From: Pedobacter antarcticus
GTDB lineage: Bacteria; Bacteroidota; Bacteroidia; Sphingobacteriales; Sphingobacteriaceae
DNA: 64,000 bases
Reading direction: 5' to 3'
Assembly (NCBI RefSeq): GCF_900112985.1
Contig: NZ_FONS01000003.1
Location: 434,001 to 498,000 of the forward strand
Part shown: positions 1 to 8,345 of the stretch, piece after piece
Layout of the letters: each line of letters opens with the position of its first letter
Numbering within the stretch: position 1 is the first letter of the stretch
Made by a program: the position numbers and the translations under genes
Notes under the pieces: generated by a model
Told to the model about the DNA's origin: nothing
The model's database searches: none
The model's input: the letters and a program-made list of their open reading frames with translations, nothing else

Positions 1-59
1 TACCCTTTTTGTGCAAAAAGGCGGATAGCAACATTCATTATTTCATACTTTACACTCAT
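1..59 (-). CDS. TetR/AcrR-family regulator, N-terminal fragment (cut by window edge)
   Basis: Only the first 19 codons lie in the window, reading leftward from an ATG at 57-59. The peptide MSVKYEIMNVAIRLFAQKG has the pattern that opens TetR-family DNA-binding domains (helix 1 with I..A..LF...G). A GGAGGG sequence sits 5 bases before the ATG, which is unusually Shine-Dalgarno-like for this phylum and supports the start. The ligand-binding domain is outside the window, so no target or ligand can be suggested. The family call rests on one short helix and could be wrong. Confidence 0.6.
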   Translation of the reverse strand, partial: MSVKYEIMNVAIRLFAQKG

Positions 60-256
60 ATTTTCCCTCCGTAACATCTAGGTATCGATGCAGAAAATGA
101 ACTGACCGACCCTAAAAATGTCAAACGTCGTAAATTACAAAAGAAAAATATTAAATCAGCCCCCAGATGCGCTGGAACGGTCAGGCAACTAACATATTTA
201 ACTTACACAGCCTTTTCTACCGTTGGTGTATCGATTGGTCTTACATGCCGGCATGA
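60..256. other. Intergenic stretch, no recognised gene
   Basis: Between the TetR start and the small leftward reading frame at 257-418 there is no convincing gene. A rightward frame open from about 73 to 261 (HLGIDAENELTDPKNVKRR...) has no start codon and no family I recognise; it may be a decayed fragment or chance. Confidence 0.3.
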
Positions 257-418
257 TTAAACTGCTTTTAAAGTCAGATAATCATGCAGACTGGGTGTAT
301 CCGGATCAACAATAACTTTTTCAGTCTCTTCAGGATAATAGATCTGATCGTCACTCCTGTATGGATCGGTATACAACGGATAATGTTCGATGGCGGGGAA
401 TTCCAGATAAATTGACAT
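257..418 (-). CDS. Possible small protein of 53 aa
   Basis: A leftward frame from ATG 418 encodes 53 residues that are acidic and tyrosine-rich (for example IEHYPLYTDPYRSDDQIYYP) and end in LKAV. The composition looks protein-like rather than random, but no family is recognised and there is no visible promoter or ribosome binding site. The same frame stays open past the stop for another 17 codons and ends in TPTVEKAV, so this could be the remnant of a longer gene broken by a stop. Treat as tentative. Confidence 0.3.
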   Translation of the reverse strand: MSIYLEFPAIEHYPLYTDPYRSDDQIYYPEETEKVIVDPDTPSLHDYLTLKAV

Positions 419-504
419 CACATAAAATTTATGTTAAACCATACACTAATTAGCTCTAATATAGGCATAATAAATAAAGTCTACAAAATAAGTAGTCTTT
501 ATGA

Positions 505-1722
505 TTACTTCCCTAAAAGTAGCCGTGCCTGTGTGCCCCACTGTCCAATAAAAATATCCGGCTTACCGTCTCCGTTTACATCCCCAACAGCAATCCCCCA
601 GCTCCTGCCTACAGTAGAAGCAGGAATCACCTGATCAGTAACCAATTTAAAATTCCCTTTACCGTCATTCTGTAATGCCTGCACCTGCATTGCCTCGAAT
701 GGAGGTATTTTGATCGCACTTAAGATAATATCCGGGGAACCGTCGTGATTGAAGTCAAAAATTGCACCTGCATAACTCGAATAAGTTTGTTTAGGTATTC
801 TTTTTGCCGTTTCATCTTTAAAATTCCCTTTACCATCATTAATCAGCAGACGGGTGGTGGGATCCTTCTCAAACTTACCGCCGTTGCTTGTAAGGTTTAA
901 AAACAAGATATCGGGGTGCCCATCGCCATTGGCGTCGAAAGTTAGAACTTCCCTGGTATGTAACGGGGCCAGTAAATCCAGCTTTTCCGGATGTTCAGTA
1001 AAATGTCCTTTTCCATCGTTAAAAAACAAACGATTGGGAGGAACTTCGTTCCCCGCTATCAGATCCAGAAAGCCGTCTCCATTCAAATCTGATAACTTTA
1101 CGGACTGTGTTTCTGTGCGGATTGCAGGTAAACCTTTCCTGGTATAATCTATAAAGTTACCCGGTTTTTCGGGATTATTGATCCATAAAAAATTTTGCGG
1201 TGTTGGCCCTGTATTTCCAACGATAATGTCTAACAGACCATCTCCGTTCACATCTCCGATATCCAAACCATTCGCTTCACTTTTCGCTGGCAGTCGTTCG
1301 CTTACATTTCTAAAGGTTCCGTCTCCATTACCCAGATAGAATTCATGATTCTGATCATCTTCTGCGACGAAAATAATATCTAAGTGTCCGTCTTTGTCAA
1401 AATCTCCTGCACGCACATGCTCGGTATCGTGCGACTTTTCGGCAAAAACGCCCTTTTTCCAAATAAATTTCCCCGTACCATCATTCAGATACAGCCGGTT
1501 AGGCAAAGACTCTAAGGCCAGTATAGCGTCTAAATGACCATCTCCATTCACATCTGCCAATACTACATCTAAAGTATGTGCATCTGCATCTATGGGTAAA
1601 TGAGTTGTTGTAACGTCATTGAAATATTTTGTTTCTGTACTTTGCGAAATGGCATTATGCATTACAACCAAACACAAGGTAGCTGTGATCGTACAGAATT
1701 TTCGAAATAGAGAATGCTGCAT
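505..1722 (-). CDS. Secreted FG-GAP/VCBS repeat protein
   Basis: A 405-aa protein with an N-terminal signal peptide (basic MQHSLFRK, then a hydrophobic stretch, probably cleaved near residue 26). The rest is about seven repeats of roughly 45-60 residues, each with a calcium-loop motif D-x-N/D-x-D-G-x-x-D (DVNGDGHLD, DFDKDGHLD, DVNGDGLLD, DLNGDGFLD, DANGDGHPD, DFNHDGSPD, DVNGDGKPD). This is the FG-GAP/VCBS family, which folds as a seven-bladed integrin-like beta-propeller. Such proteins are exported and bind ligands or surfaces, but the partner cannot be read from the sequence. No catalytic domain is attached and no sorting signal is seen at the C-terminus. It is a single-gene unit pointing away from the AraC gene upstream. 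Confidence 0.85.
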   Translation of the reverse strand: MQHSLFRKFCTITATLCLVVMHNAISQSTETKYFNDVTTTHLPIDADAHTLDVVLADVNGDGHLDAILALESLPNRLYLNDGTGKFIWKKGVFAEKSHDTEHVRAGDFDKDGHLDIIFVAEDDQNHEFYLGNGDGTFRNVSERLPAKSEANGLDIGDVNGDGLLDIIVGNTGPTPQNFLWINNPEKPGNFIDYTRKGLPAIRTETQSVKLSDLNGDGFLDLIAGNEVPPNRLFFNDGKGHFTEHPEKLDLLAPLHTREVLTFDANGDGHPDILFLNLTSNGGKFEKDPTTRLLINDGKGNFKDETAKRIPKQTYSSYAGAIFDFNHDGSPDIILSAIKIPPFEAMQVQALQNDGKGNFKLVTDQVIPASTVGRSWGIAVGDVNGDGKPDIFIGQWGTQARLLLGK

Positions 1723-1833
1723 AAGCTGAAGATCTAGTGGTTCATAAACGATAGTATCCTACAAGATAAGAATTTACAGTAAATAAAGAAATAATTTATA
1801 ATATTAATTAAAGAAGCATCGGGTATTACCAGA

Positions 1834-2658
1834 TTAGTTTGCGAGGGTTTGAAAGCGTACGGATGTGGCTAAATCTTCTTTCTTTAGCAAATGCGGGATA
1901 AACCCTGCGAAATATTTGAAATCGCGGATAAAATGCATCTGATCGAAATAACCAAAGCGGTATGCAATTTCATTCCAGGTAATATGAGGGAAGTCTTCCT
2001 TAAATCTATAAGCATTCGTAAAACGGATCATACGGGCATACAATTTTGGAGGAAGCCCTATACGTTCCAGTGATTTCCGTTCGAATTGCCTTACACTGAG
2101 ACATGATTGTGAAGCCAGATAATCCATAGACAAACTCCCCATAGCATTCACCTGCTGTAACATTGCCCGATCAAAAGGCAGGGCGGGTTTAAGCTCGGAG
2201 AGCTTACAAAGAAAGTAATTCTGAACCACTTCGTTTTTATCCTGATCAGTTCTGGCCTCCATCAACTTTTCCAGGACTTCATCAATTTCACGCCCCAAAA
2301 TAAGTCTGGCATCAAAATCCCTGTCTACGATTTCCTCCAGCGGCACTCCAAGCAGGCGATACATGCTACAGGGCTTTAAAACGACGATTACAGTCTGATG
2401 CTTTTTACCTAAATCCAGTGTAACAGGCGTTAGTTGCGGCCCTATAATTATTGCACGTTCACGGGCAATAAATTCACCATTCTGCTTTCTCACTTTGACC
2501 TGATCATGCAAATAAAAACAGATGAAACGCGTATGGGATGGAACAAAGGTATAGATTGGTGAAAGGCTCCCGGGCAAAGTAAAATCTATATCAAGCACGA
2601 AAACCCCACTGATATACTCCTGTAAGGCAGGTTGAGGTTCATAAAATGTATGGTACAT
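1834..2658 (-). CDS. AraC-family transcriptional regulator
   Basis: A 274-aa protein from the ATG at 2658. A longer frame opens 21 codons earlier, but the residues it adds are hydrophobic and unlike the family, so the inner start is preferred. The N-terminal part (about 1-150) is a ligand-sensing region of the DUF6597 type (opening YHTFYEPQPALQEYISGVF). The C-terminal part carries two AraC helix-turn-helix units (SCLSVRQFERKSLERIGLPP and the ITWNEIAYRFGYFDQMHF region). It is divergent from the protease cassette that starts at 2862, with about 200 bp between them, so it is a candidate controller of that cassette. That link is inference from position only. Confidence 0.85.
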   Translation of the reverse strand: MYHTFYEPQPALQEYISGVFVLDIDFTLPGSLSPIYTFVPSHTRFICFYLHDQVKVRKQNGEFIARERAIIIGPQLTPVTLDLGKKHQTVIVVLKPCSMYRLLGVPLEEIVDRDFDARLILGREIDEVLEKLMEARTDQDKNEVVQNYFLCKLSELKPALPFDRAMLQQVNAMGSLSMDYLASQSCLSVRQFERKSLERIGLPPKLYARMIRFTNAYRFKEDFPHITWNEIAYRFGYFDQMHFIRDFKYFAGFIPHLLKKEDLATSVRFQTLAN

Positions 2659-2801
2659 AACTACATAATGAATACTACTGATAATAAACAAGTTACGAAA
2701 CAAATAATTAAAAGTAACCAAAAAAACACCGCCATCTTCCTAAAGACTCCTCCTTAGATAAGATGTCGCATTTGTACTATGTTTCAGGTTACATAAGCAA
2801 C

Positions 2802-2809
2802 TAAATTTG
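2802..2809 (+). promoter_or_regulatory. Candidate -7 element before the protease cassette
   Basis: TAAATTTG matches the Bacteroidota -7 consensus TAnnTTTG and lies 52 bases before the protease ATG. A TTTG at 2771-2774 is too far away (27-base spacer) to be a clean -33 element, so the call is weak. Confidence 0.35.
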
Positions 2810-2861
2810 AATTAGTTATCTCAAAAATCCATAAAACAATCAACCTTTAACACCTTCAACT

Positions 2862-3374
2862 ATGTCAACCACGATCAACAATTATCAGGTGGAGGGATAT
2901 ATCTCTCCCATTCAGCAGCCAAACGGAATGGCCTGCTGGGCTACTGTTGCAACCATGCTCCTGTCATGGAGGGATCAGCAAAGCTATACAATTGAAACAG
3001 CAATGGACATTGCAGGTCAGAAGTACCGGGACCTCTTTGATAACCGGGAAGGACTTTCCGCAGAAGACCATGAAGATTTCGCTTCGGCCAGTGGAATGAC
3101 GATAGAATATCCTCAATGTTATTCTCCGGAAGGAATCTACAATTTACTGGTCAGCTACGGCCCCGTCATCGCTATTGACGATGAGGATGAAAGTGAATTT
3201 TTCGCCATTCACGCCCGCGTCATTAATGGTATCGAAACTGATGGATTCGGAAATGTCTCACTAAATATCATTGACCCTGGCACCGGAAGTGAATACAGCG
3301 AATCCTTTGAAAGTTTTGCTTCAAAGTTTGAGGCAGTCGATGGTGCACCCCGTATCCAGGTGATGCACTTTTAA
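2862..3374 (+). CDS. Papain-like cysteine protease family protein
   Basis: A 170-aa single-domain protein with no signal peptide. It shows the papain-like layout of the C39/C70 (AvrRpt2-like) group: a Q-x-x-N-G-M-A-C-W-A motif placing the nucleophile at Cys25, a histidine in FFAIHARVI (His117), and an acidic residue in NIIDPGTG (Asp138). These three fit a Cys-His-Asp triad. It is the first gene of a three-gene rightward run: the next gene starts 44 bases after its stop. Bacterial members of this family include secreted effectors, peptide-processing enzymes and toxins, so a role in processing the neighbours is plausible but unproven. The acidic character suggests a soluble protein. Confidence 0.75.
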   Translation: MSTTINNYQVEGYISPIQQPNGMACWATVATMLLSWRDQQSYTIETAMDIAGQKYRDLFDNREGLSAEDHEDFASASGMTIEYPQCYSPEGIYNLLVSYGPVIAIDDEDESEFFAIHARVINGIETDGFGNVSLNIIDPGTGSEYSESFESFASKFEAVDGAPRIQVMHF

Positions 3375-3418
3375 CTTCCGATCCCAACTAACCGAATATA
3401 CACTTAACAAAAAGCAAA

Positions 3419-4858
3419 ATGGCAATTTTTAATAGTGATGATTTAATCAAGGCAACACTTGGAAAACTTAATGAAATAATCACCGGTGGTGATGATTATG
3501 CTCCTGCAAACAGAAATAATTTCGTGTCCTGGATTATGCCGGGAATGCCTTTTTCAGAGAGTGATTTTGAATTTTTAGAAAAAGGGTTTAACGGAAAAGA
3601 TGCCACCGAAGTTCGTAAACTGGTTATGCAGGCGGCAGATTTCGCTATGTTTTCTGACCTGGTACCCGATCCTACCGCAATTTACGATGCAGATCAGAGC
3701 CAGACTATGGATCGTAACAGTCAGGAAAGGCTGAGTAAAATCTATGGAAATATTTTAAAGTTCGCCAAGGTCACCAATCTCTCGCCCACTGACACAGAAA
3801 AGGAAAAGATGGATAAGTTTAAAAAACTGCTTTACACCATCAAAGAGGAGAAGAACCTGGTTACAGATGAAGTAAAAAGCAGTGTTGTTGAAGGACCTGT
3901 TCTTCAAGCCTATACCGAAAAAATGTATGCATATGAGGAAGCTGCACTTTTATATAATTTAAAACGTATAAATGCGGCTACAAGCGATGACAAAACGGCT
4001 GTAATGGATTTCTCGGTTAATGCACCAATCTACCGGAACAAGGTTAAAGCATCCATGAACAGCTGGACAGGTGCCGGATATAAAAATGAGGTAGAAGACA
4101 TGCAGGCCTATATCGCTCAGGTTACAGGACGGAGTATGGCATCGTGGTTTGCAGAGTTACGGGATGTTTACGAACGGGCGGCTTTCACAGAATCTATGAT
4201 TGACTTTACTTTCCACCCTGTACGTTTATACCCCGCTAATTTTTATAAACAAAGCTGGATGGATTTTTCATTTTCAGAGAATGAATATACAAGTCATTCC
4301 GATAAGACGACCACCGCCTGGAATGTTGGCGGAGGTGCGAACTTTGGTCTTTGGGGTGCAAAAGCCTCGGCCGACCGTAAAACTGAAAAGACACATAACA
4401 GTGTTGAGACTTCTCATTATTCAATGAAATTTGGATTGACCCAGGTAAAAATAATGCGGCCGTGGTTCGGTACAGAACTTTTTTCCTGCCGGGGATGGAA
4501 ACTCGATCCGGGAACCTGGTCATTTGGAAACCCACAGCTATCTGATGGAGGAAATCCTCCAAACGGAAGTTTTATAGCCTACTCTACAAATGCCATTTTT
4601 GCAAAGGATCTTGAAATTACCTTTGACAAAAGTGCCTGGGAAGGAAGTAGTTTTCGCAGTCAGTTTAATGCAAGCGCGTCTGCAGGCTGGGGTCCGCTCC
4701 GATTAAAAGGCGGTTACTCCCGTGGCGAAGAAGTCCATGATTTTCATTCGGAGGATACCGGCCAGGGTATTTCTTGCAAAGGCATACAATTACTGGGTTT
4801 CGTCAACCGCCTGGTAGGCACATGTCCTAATCCCGACCCTAATGCCAAATTTGATTAG
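3419..4858 (+). CDS. Large protein of unknown function, protease cassette protein A
   Basis: A 479-aa protein with no signal peptide and no family I can name. Residues 1-250 look helical and charged. From about 260 the character changes to beta-rich with alternating small and polar residues: a segment with NVGGGANFGLWGAKASADR, then VKIMRPWFGTELFSCRGWKL, a glycine-rich turn LSDGGNPPNGSF, and SASAGWGPLRLKGGYSRGEE. It ends LLGFVNRLVGTCPNPDPNAKFD. Several of these blocks recur in the same order in the next gene, so the two are distant paralogues. The amphipathic glycine-rich strands recall membrane-inserting proteins, but this is only an impression. It lies 44 bases after the protease and 24 bases before protein B, so co-transcription is likely. 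Confidence 0.75.
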   Translation: MAIFNSDDLIKATLGKLNEIITGGDDYAPANRNNFVSWIMPGMPFSESDFEFLEKGFNGKDATEVRKLVMQAADFAMFSDLVPDPTAIYDADQSQTMDRNSQERLSKIYGNILKFAKVTNLSPTDTEKEKMDKFKKLLYTIKEEKNLVTDEVKSSVVEGPVLQAYTEKMYAYEEAALLYNLKRINAATSDDKTAVMDFSVNAPIYRNKVKASMNSWTGAGYKNEVEDMQAYIAQVTGRSMASWFAELRDVYERAAFTESMIDFTFHPVRLYPANFYKQSWMDFSFSENEYTSHSDKTTTAWNVGGGANFGLWGAKASADRKTEKTHNSVETSHYSMKFGLTQVKIMRPWFGTELFSCRGWKLDPGTWSFGNPQLSDGGNPPNGSFIAYSTNAIFAKDLEITFDKSAWEGSSFRSQFNASASAGWGPLRLKGGYSRGEEVHDFHSEDTGQGISCKGIQLLGFVNRLVGTCPNPDPNAKFD

Positions 4859-4882
4859 CAATATTTATCAAAACGATATCAT

Positions 4883-6412
4883 ATGACACCGATTGTAGCA
4901 ATTGCATTAATTACAAAATTGAAGTTGATCTTTGAAACAGACAAACAAGGGAATAAAGAAACAAACAAATTTCTGGCTTTTCAGAATGGATCATTTCCAG
5001 TGGCGAAAGAAAACTTTTATTTTATGCAGCCGGATAAGTATGGTATCGGTCCTATTGATACAGCGATCAAAATGTTTGATTTTGCTAATACTTTTAATTT
5101 TGTTTCTGAAGTCGATGATTTTATAAAACCTAGTTCAGCCGCTCTGGAGGACGTATACTATGACACGCTGAAATACGCGATACCCGCGAATAATACACGC
5201 GGGCCGGAACAGGAAGAACGATTTCTGAAAGCGATAGCATTTTTAAATCAGGCCATAGAACTTGAAAGTGGTGAGCAAACCACTTATCTGGCCAACTACG
5301 ACAAGTATGAACAGCTTTATAAAATTGCAATCAGCGAATATAAAAACCGGGAATTAGCCTATAAAAACGCAACCGGAGACGGTGCAGAAGAGCTCAAAAC
5401 AAAATGGATCAATGAGGAATCAACGCTAAAAACGGATATTGAAAGAAACCTTTTAAACTGGGAAACCGCAGGTAAAAGGTCTCAGGTGGAAAAATACCTT
5501 GGTGATTTTCTTGCTCTTTCTGCGGCATCACCAACTAAAACAATTGCGGATCTGAAATTGGAATATGAACTTTTCACCAAAGCGACGTCAATCGATCACC
5601 TGGCAAATGAATTAAATTACATACCGACATATTTTTCTCCAGTCAACTTTTTCGAAGATGAAACAGGATGGCATGAAATAAGTTTAGACAGATCTGAAGT
5701 GCAGTCTTTAGTCCGACAAGCTCCGGAAAGACTTAAAAACTTATACGAAATAAATGATGAACACATTGACATCAGTACCGTCCGTTTTGAATACACTGTT
5801 GTGGATATTATCCGCGAATGGCTGCATTATAATGACTTTTTATTGCAGCCATTCTGGAAACTCCCGGCAGCATCGCCTCCCCTTTCCGATGGGACGGGAG
5901 GTGGTAATTTACCAGCCTTTCCGCAAAAAATAATTTTCATAAGAAAACTAAGTGTCGAAACACAAAGTACGGCGCCGATAGAACCCGGAGGCAAAATAAG
6001 ACTATTTGATTTCCTATTTCAAAAACTTAAGCCCTCCGTAAGGACGACCATGCTGGTACAAACTGACTTGATTACTAAAAAGAGGAATGAACAGCTTTTT
6101 AAAACAAAAGAAATACTGTTAAAAGAAAGAACCCTTCCTGATGAAAGCAGATTAATATCAGCTCAAAAAATCATGTTTAATTCCCGGTTCATGAAGACGG
6201 CAAATTTAGCTAAACCAGCCATATCAAGATTTTACAAAGCTCAGTGGTCACCCAAAACTATCGCATCGATCGGTATTAAAATGCCAGAAAATACTGCACC
6301 AGCTCCACCGGTCACAATTGCCACCAGTTCAGAAATTGAGCTTCTTGCTTTTATATGCAATAAAGTTCCGGGATGTCCGGCTCCCGACCCAACATTGTCT
6401 TGGGACAACTGA
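4883..6412 (+). CDS. Large protein of unknown function, protease cassette protein B
   Basis: A 509-aa protein, paralogous at low identity to the gene before it. Shared blocks in order are F-S-P-V-N-F-F (A has Y-P-A-N-F-Y), VVDIIREWLHYNDFLLQPFWKLP (aligned to the RPWF...RGWKL region of A), PLSDGTGGGN, and the C-terminal ELLAFICNKVPGCPAPDP (A: LLGFVNRLVGTCPNPDP). Protein B lacks the glycine-rich beta segment that A has before the RPWF block, and instead has long lysine-rich helical stretches. No signal peptide is convincing; the first 15 residues are mildly hydrophobic. No known family is recognised. It is the last gene of the cassette and 71 bases separate it from the next gene. Confidence 0.75.
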   Translation: MTPIVAIALITKLKLIFETDKQGNKETNKFLAFQNGSFPVAKENFYFMQPDKYGIGPIDTAIKMFDFANTFNFVSEVDDFIKPSSAALEDVYYDTLKYAIPANNTRGPEQEERFLKAIAFLNQAIELESGEQTTYLANYDKYEQLYKIAISEYKNRELAYKNATGDGAEELKTKWINEESTLKTDIERNLLNWETAGKRSQVEKYLGDFLALSAASPTKTIADLKLEYELFTKATSIDHLANELNYIPTYFSPVNFFEDETGWHEISLDRSEVQSLVRQAPERLKNLYEINDEHIDISTVRFEYTVVDIIREWLHYNDFLLQPFWKLPAASPPLSDGTGGGNLPAFPQKIIFIRKLSVETQSTAPIEPGGKIRLFDFLFQKLKPSVRTTMLVQTDLITKKRNEQLFKTKEILLKERTLPDESRLISAQKIMFNSRFMKTANLAKPAISRFYKAQWSPKTIASIGIKMPENTAPAPPVTIATSSEIELLAFICNKVPGCPAPDPTLSWDN

Positions 6413-6483
6413 GCTAATTTTTGTGCTGATTATCGTATATTAGTATCAGGCTGGCACAAAACCACTTCATTTAATAAAGGAAT

Positions 6484-7062
6484 ATGAATCCTAAAGTTGA
6501 TTTTTATTTTAATAAGGCAAAAAAATGGAAGGAAGAACAGGAGCAATTGAGAATGATTGCACTCGACTGCCAACTAACCGAGGAATTAAAATGGGGCGTT
6601 CCATGTTATACGTTTCAGAATAACAACATCGTCCTGATTCATGCTTTTAAAGAATACTGTGCTTTTTTGTTCTTCAAGGGTGTATTGTTAAATGATGAGA
6701 AAGGTATTCTAATCCAGCAAACACAAAATACGCAGTCGGCCCGGCAGATCCGCTTTAGCGATGTCCGGGAAATAGTCGAGCTAAAAAGTATGCTGAAGGC
6801 GTATATTTTTGAAGCTATAGAAGTTGAAAAGTCCGGTTTAAAAGTAATTTTTAATCCGAAAGAAGAATTCGTTATCCCTCATGAGTTTCAAAGTAAATTA
6901 GATACGATCCCTGCTTTAAAAGCAGCATTCAATGCATTAACTCCGGGAAGGCAAAAGGCTTATCTGCTACACTTCTCCGCAGCAAAACAGCCCAAAACCC
7001 GTGAGGCAAGAGTTGAGAAATATATACCTCAAATTCTCAGCGGTAAAGGGTTAAACGATTAA
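6484..7062 (+). CDS. YdeI/OmpD-associated family protein (DUF1801-like)
   Basis: A 192-aa protein. The N-terminal half (about 10-115) fits the DUF1801/YdhG fold, with the typical ELKWGVPCYTF and FKEYCAFLFFKGVLL motifs. The C-terminal part (KAAFNALTPGRQKAYLLHFS, then TREARVEKYIPQIL) is the OmdA/YdeI signature. Members of this family have been linked to peptide-stress protection and frataxin-like iron binding, but the activity is not settled. It is convergent with the oxidoreductase gene, with five bases between the two stops. Confidence 0.8.
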   Translation: MNPKVDFYFNKAKKWKEEQEQLRMIALDCQLTEELKWGVPCYTFQNNNIVLIHAFKEYCAFLFFKGVLLNDEKGILIQQTQNTQSARQIRFSDVREIVELKSMLKAYIFEAIEVEKSGLKVIFNPKEEFVIPHEFQSKLDTIPALKAAFNALTPGRQKAYLLHFSAAKQPKTREARVEKYIPQILSGKGLND

Positions 7063-7067
7063 CCCTT

Positions 7068-8042
7068 TCAGTCAGCCAGGTTAGTTAATACAATTTTCCC
7101 TGTATGCTCGCCACTTTCCATTAAACGGTGAGCATCTGCTGCATCGGAAATAAGGAAAGTTTTAAATATTGCGGGAACGAATTTACCTGATTCGATAACC
7201 GGCCATACATTTTTATAGATTTCCCCGGCCAGTTTTTTCTTAAATTCGTATGGTCTGCTTCGAAGTGTGCTACCAGTTATAATTAAGCGTTTAACCATCA
7301 CCTTTGCAAGGTCTAAAACTCCCTCACCTTTTATCGAATTAATATACACCACCCGCCCGTCTGGATTTAGAATATTCACATTCTTATTCAGATAATCTCC
7401 GCCAACCATATCCAGGATCACATCAATACCCTCCTGCGCATATTCGACAGCAAAATCCTGCGTTTTATAATTGACAAAACGAATTGCTCCTTTACTTAAA
7501 CATTCCTGCCCTTTTTCCTCACTGCCCACCGTAACATAAACTTTAAAACCCAAAGCAGTTGCCAGCTGGATACTTGTGATCCCGATTCCACTGCTGCCAC
7601 CGTGAATTAATAATTTCTCTCCCGGCTGAAGATTTCCTCTCTCAAAAATATTAGACCAAACGGTAAACAGCGTCTCTGGCAGACTGGCTGCCTGAATAAA
7701 ATCGAGCCCTTTAGGTTTTGGAAGACACTGACGTTCCCTGGCAATTGCATATTCTGCATACCCTCCGCCATTTAACAAGGCACAGACTTCATCACCTAAT
7801 TTCCATTCTTTTACAGAGGGGCCGCAGCCGACAACGATTCCAGCCACTTCAAGACCCGGAATATTCGCAGGAGCACCTGCCGGTGCAGGATAACCTCCCT
7901 TACGCTGGAAGACATCGGGACGGTTAACTCCGGCCGCTCTAACGTGGATAAGCACTTCATCTGCATGAGGTACTGGCGTTGGGTATTCATTCCAATCCAG
8001 AACTTCAGGACCACCGGTCTGCTCATATACGATTGCTTTCAT
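7068..8042 (-). CDS. NAD(P)H-quinone oxidoreductase, zinc-free MDR family (PIG3-like)
   Basis: A 324-aa medium-chain dehydrogenase/reductase. It has the GroES-like N-terminal domain (VLIHVRAAGVNRPDVFQRKG), a substrate-domain loop with PGLEVAGIVVGCG, and a Rossmann nucleotide-binding domain beginning LLIHGGSSGIGITSIQLA. The zinc-ligand cysteines of alcohol dehydrogenases are absent, which fits the quinone oxidoreductase / TP53I3 (PIG3) subgroup that reduces quinones with NADPH. It is transcribed away from the SDR gene at 8346, and the intervening 303 bp carry a perfect inverted repeat. Confidence 0.88.
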   Translation of the reverse strand: MKAIVYEQTGGPEVLDWNEYPTPVPHADEVLIHVRAAGVNRPDVFQRKGGYPAPAGAPANIPGLEVAGIVVGCGPSVKEWKLGDEVCALLNGGGYAEYAIARERQCLPKPKGLDFIQAASLPETLFTVWSNIFERGNLQPGEKLLIHGGSSGIGITSIQLATALGFKVYVTVGSEEKGQECLSKGAIRFVNYKTQDFAVEYAQEGIDVILDMVGGDYLNKNVNILNPDGRVVYINSIKGEGVLDLAKVMVKRLIITGSTLRSRPYEFKKKLAGEIYKNVWPVIESGKFVPAIFKTFLISDAADAHRLMESGEHTGKIVLTNLAD

Positions 8043-8227
8043 ATCAGGTATTTTTTAAATTAATGCTAAATAAAAATGTGATCTTACCTATCAGAAACAG
8101 CCACTCAAAAATACTGTTTCAATTTAAATTCATTTTGACTCGATAAGAACCATTTTGCAATTAAGAAAGGAAAATTGGGCCCCTCACCAATTATAATTAT
8201 CTAACACAATAATATGGTAGTTTTATC

Positions 8228-8256
8228 CATAAATGACAGCATTAACATCATTTATG
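8228..8256. promoter_or_regulatory. Inverted repeat between divergent redox genes
   Basis: CATAAATGA and TCATTTATG form perfect 9-bp arms around an 11-base spacer. The site lies in the 303-bp gap between the divergent quinone oxidoreductase (7068-8042) and SDR (8346-9239) genes. The rest of that gap (8043-8345) contains no gene that I can see. It could be an operator shared by both genes. Confidence 0.4.
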
Positions 8257-8345
8257 TTTTTGGCTACAAGATGCCGGGATTTGGCTAACCCTGACGTTTA
8301 ATTGATCCGGATATTTGTATCATCATCTCAAATAAATAATTATCT

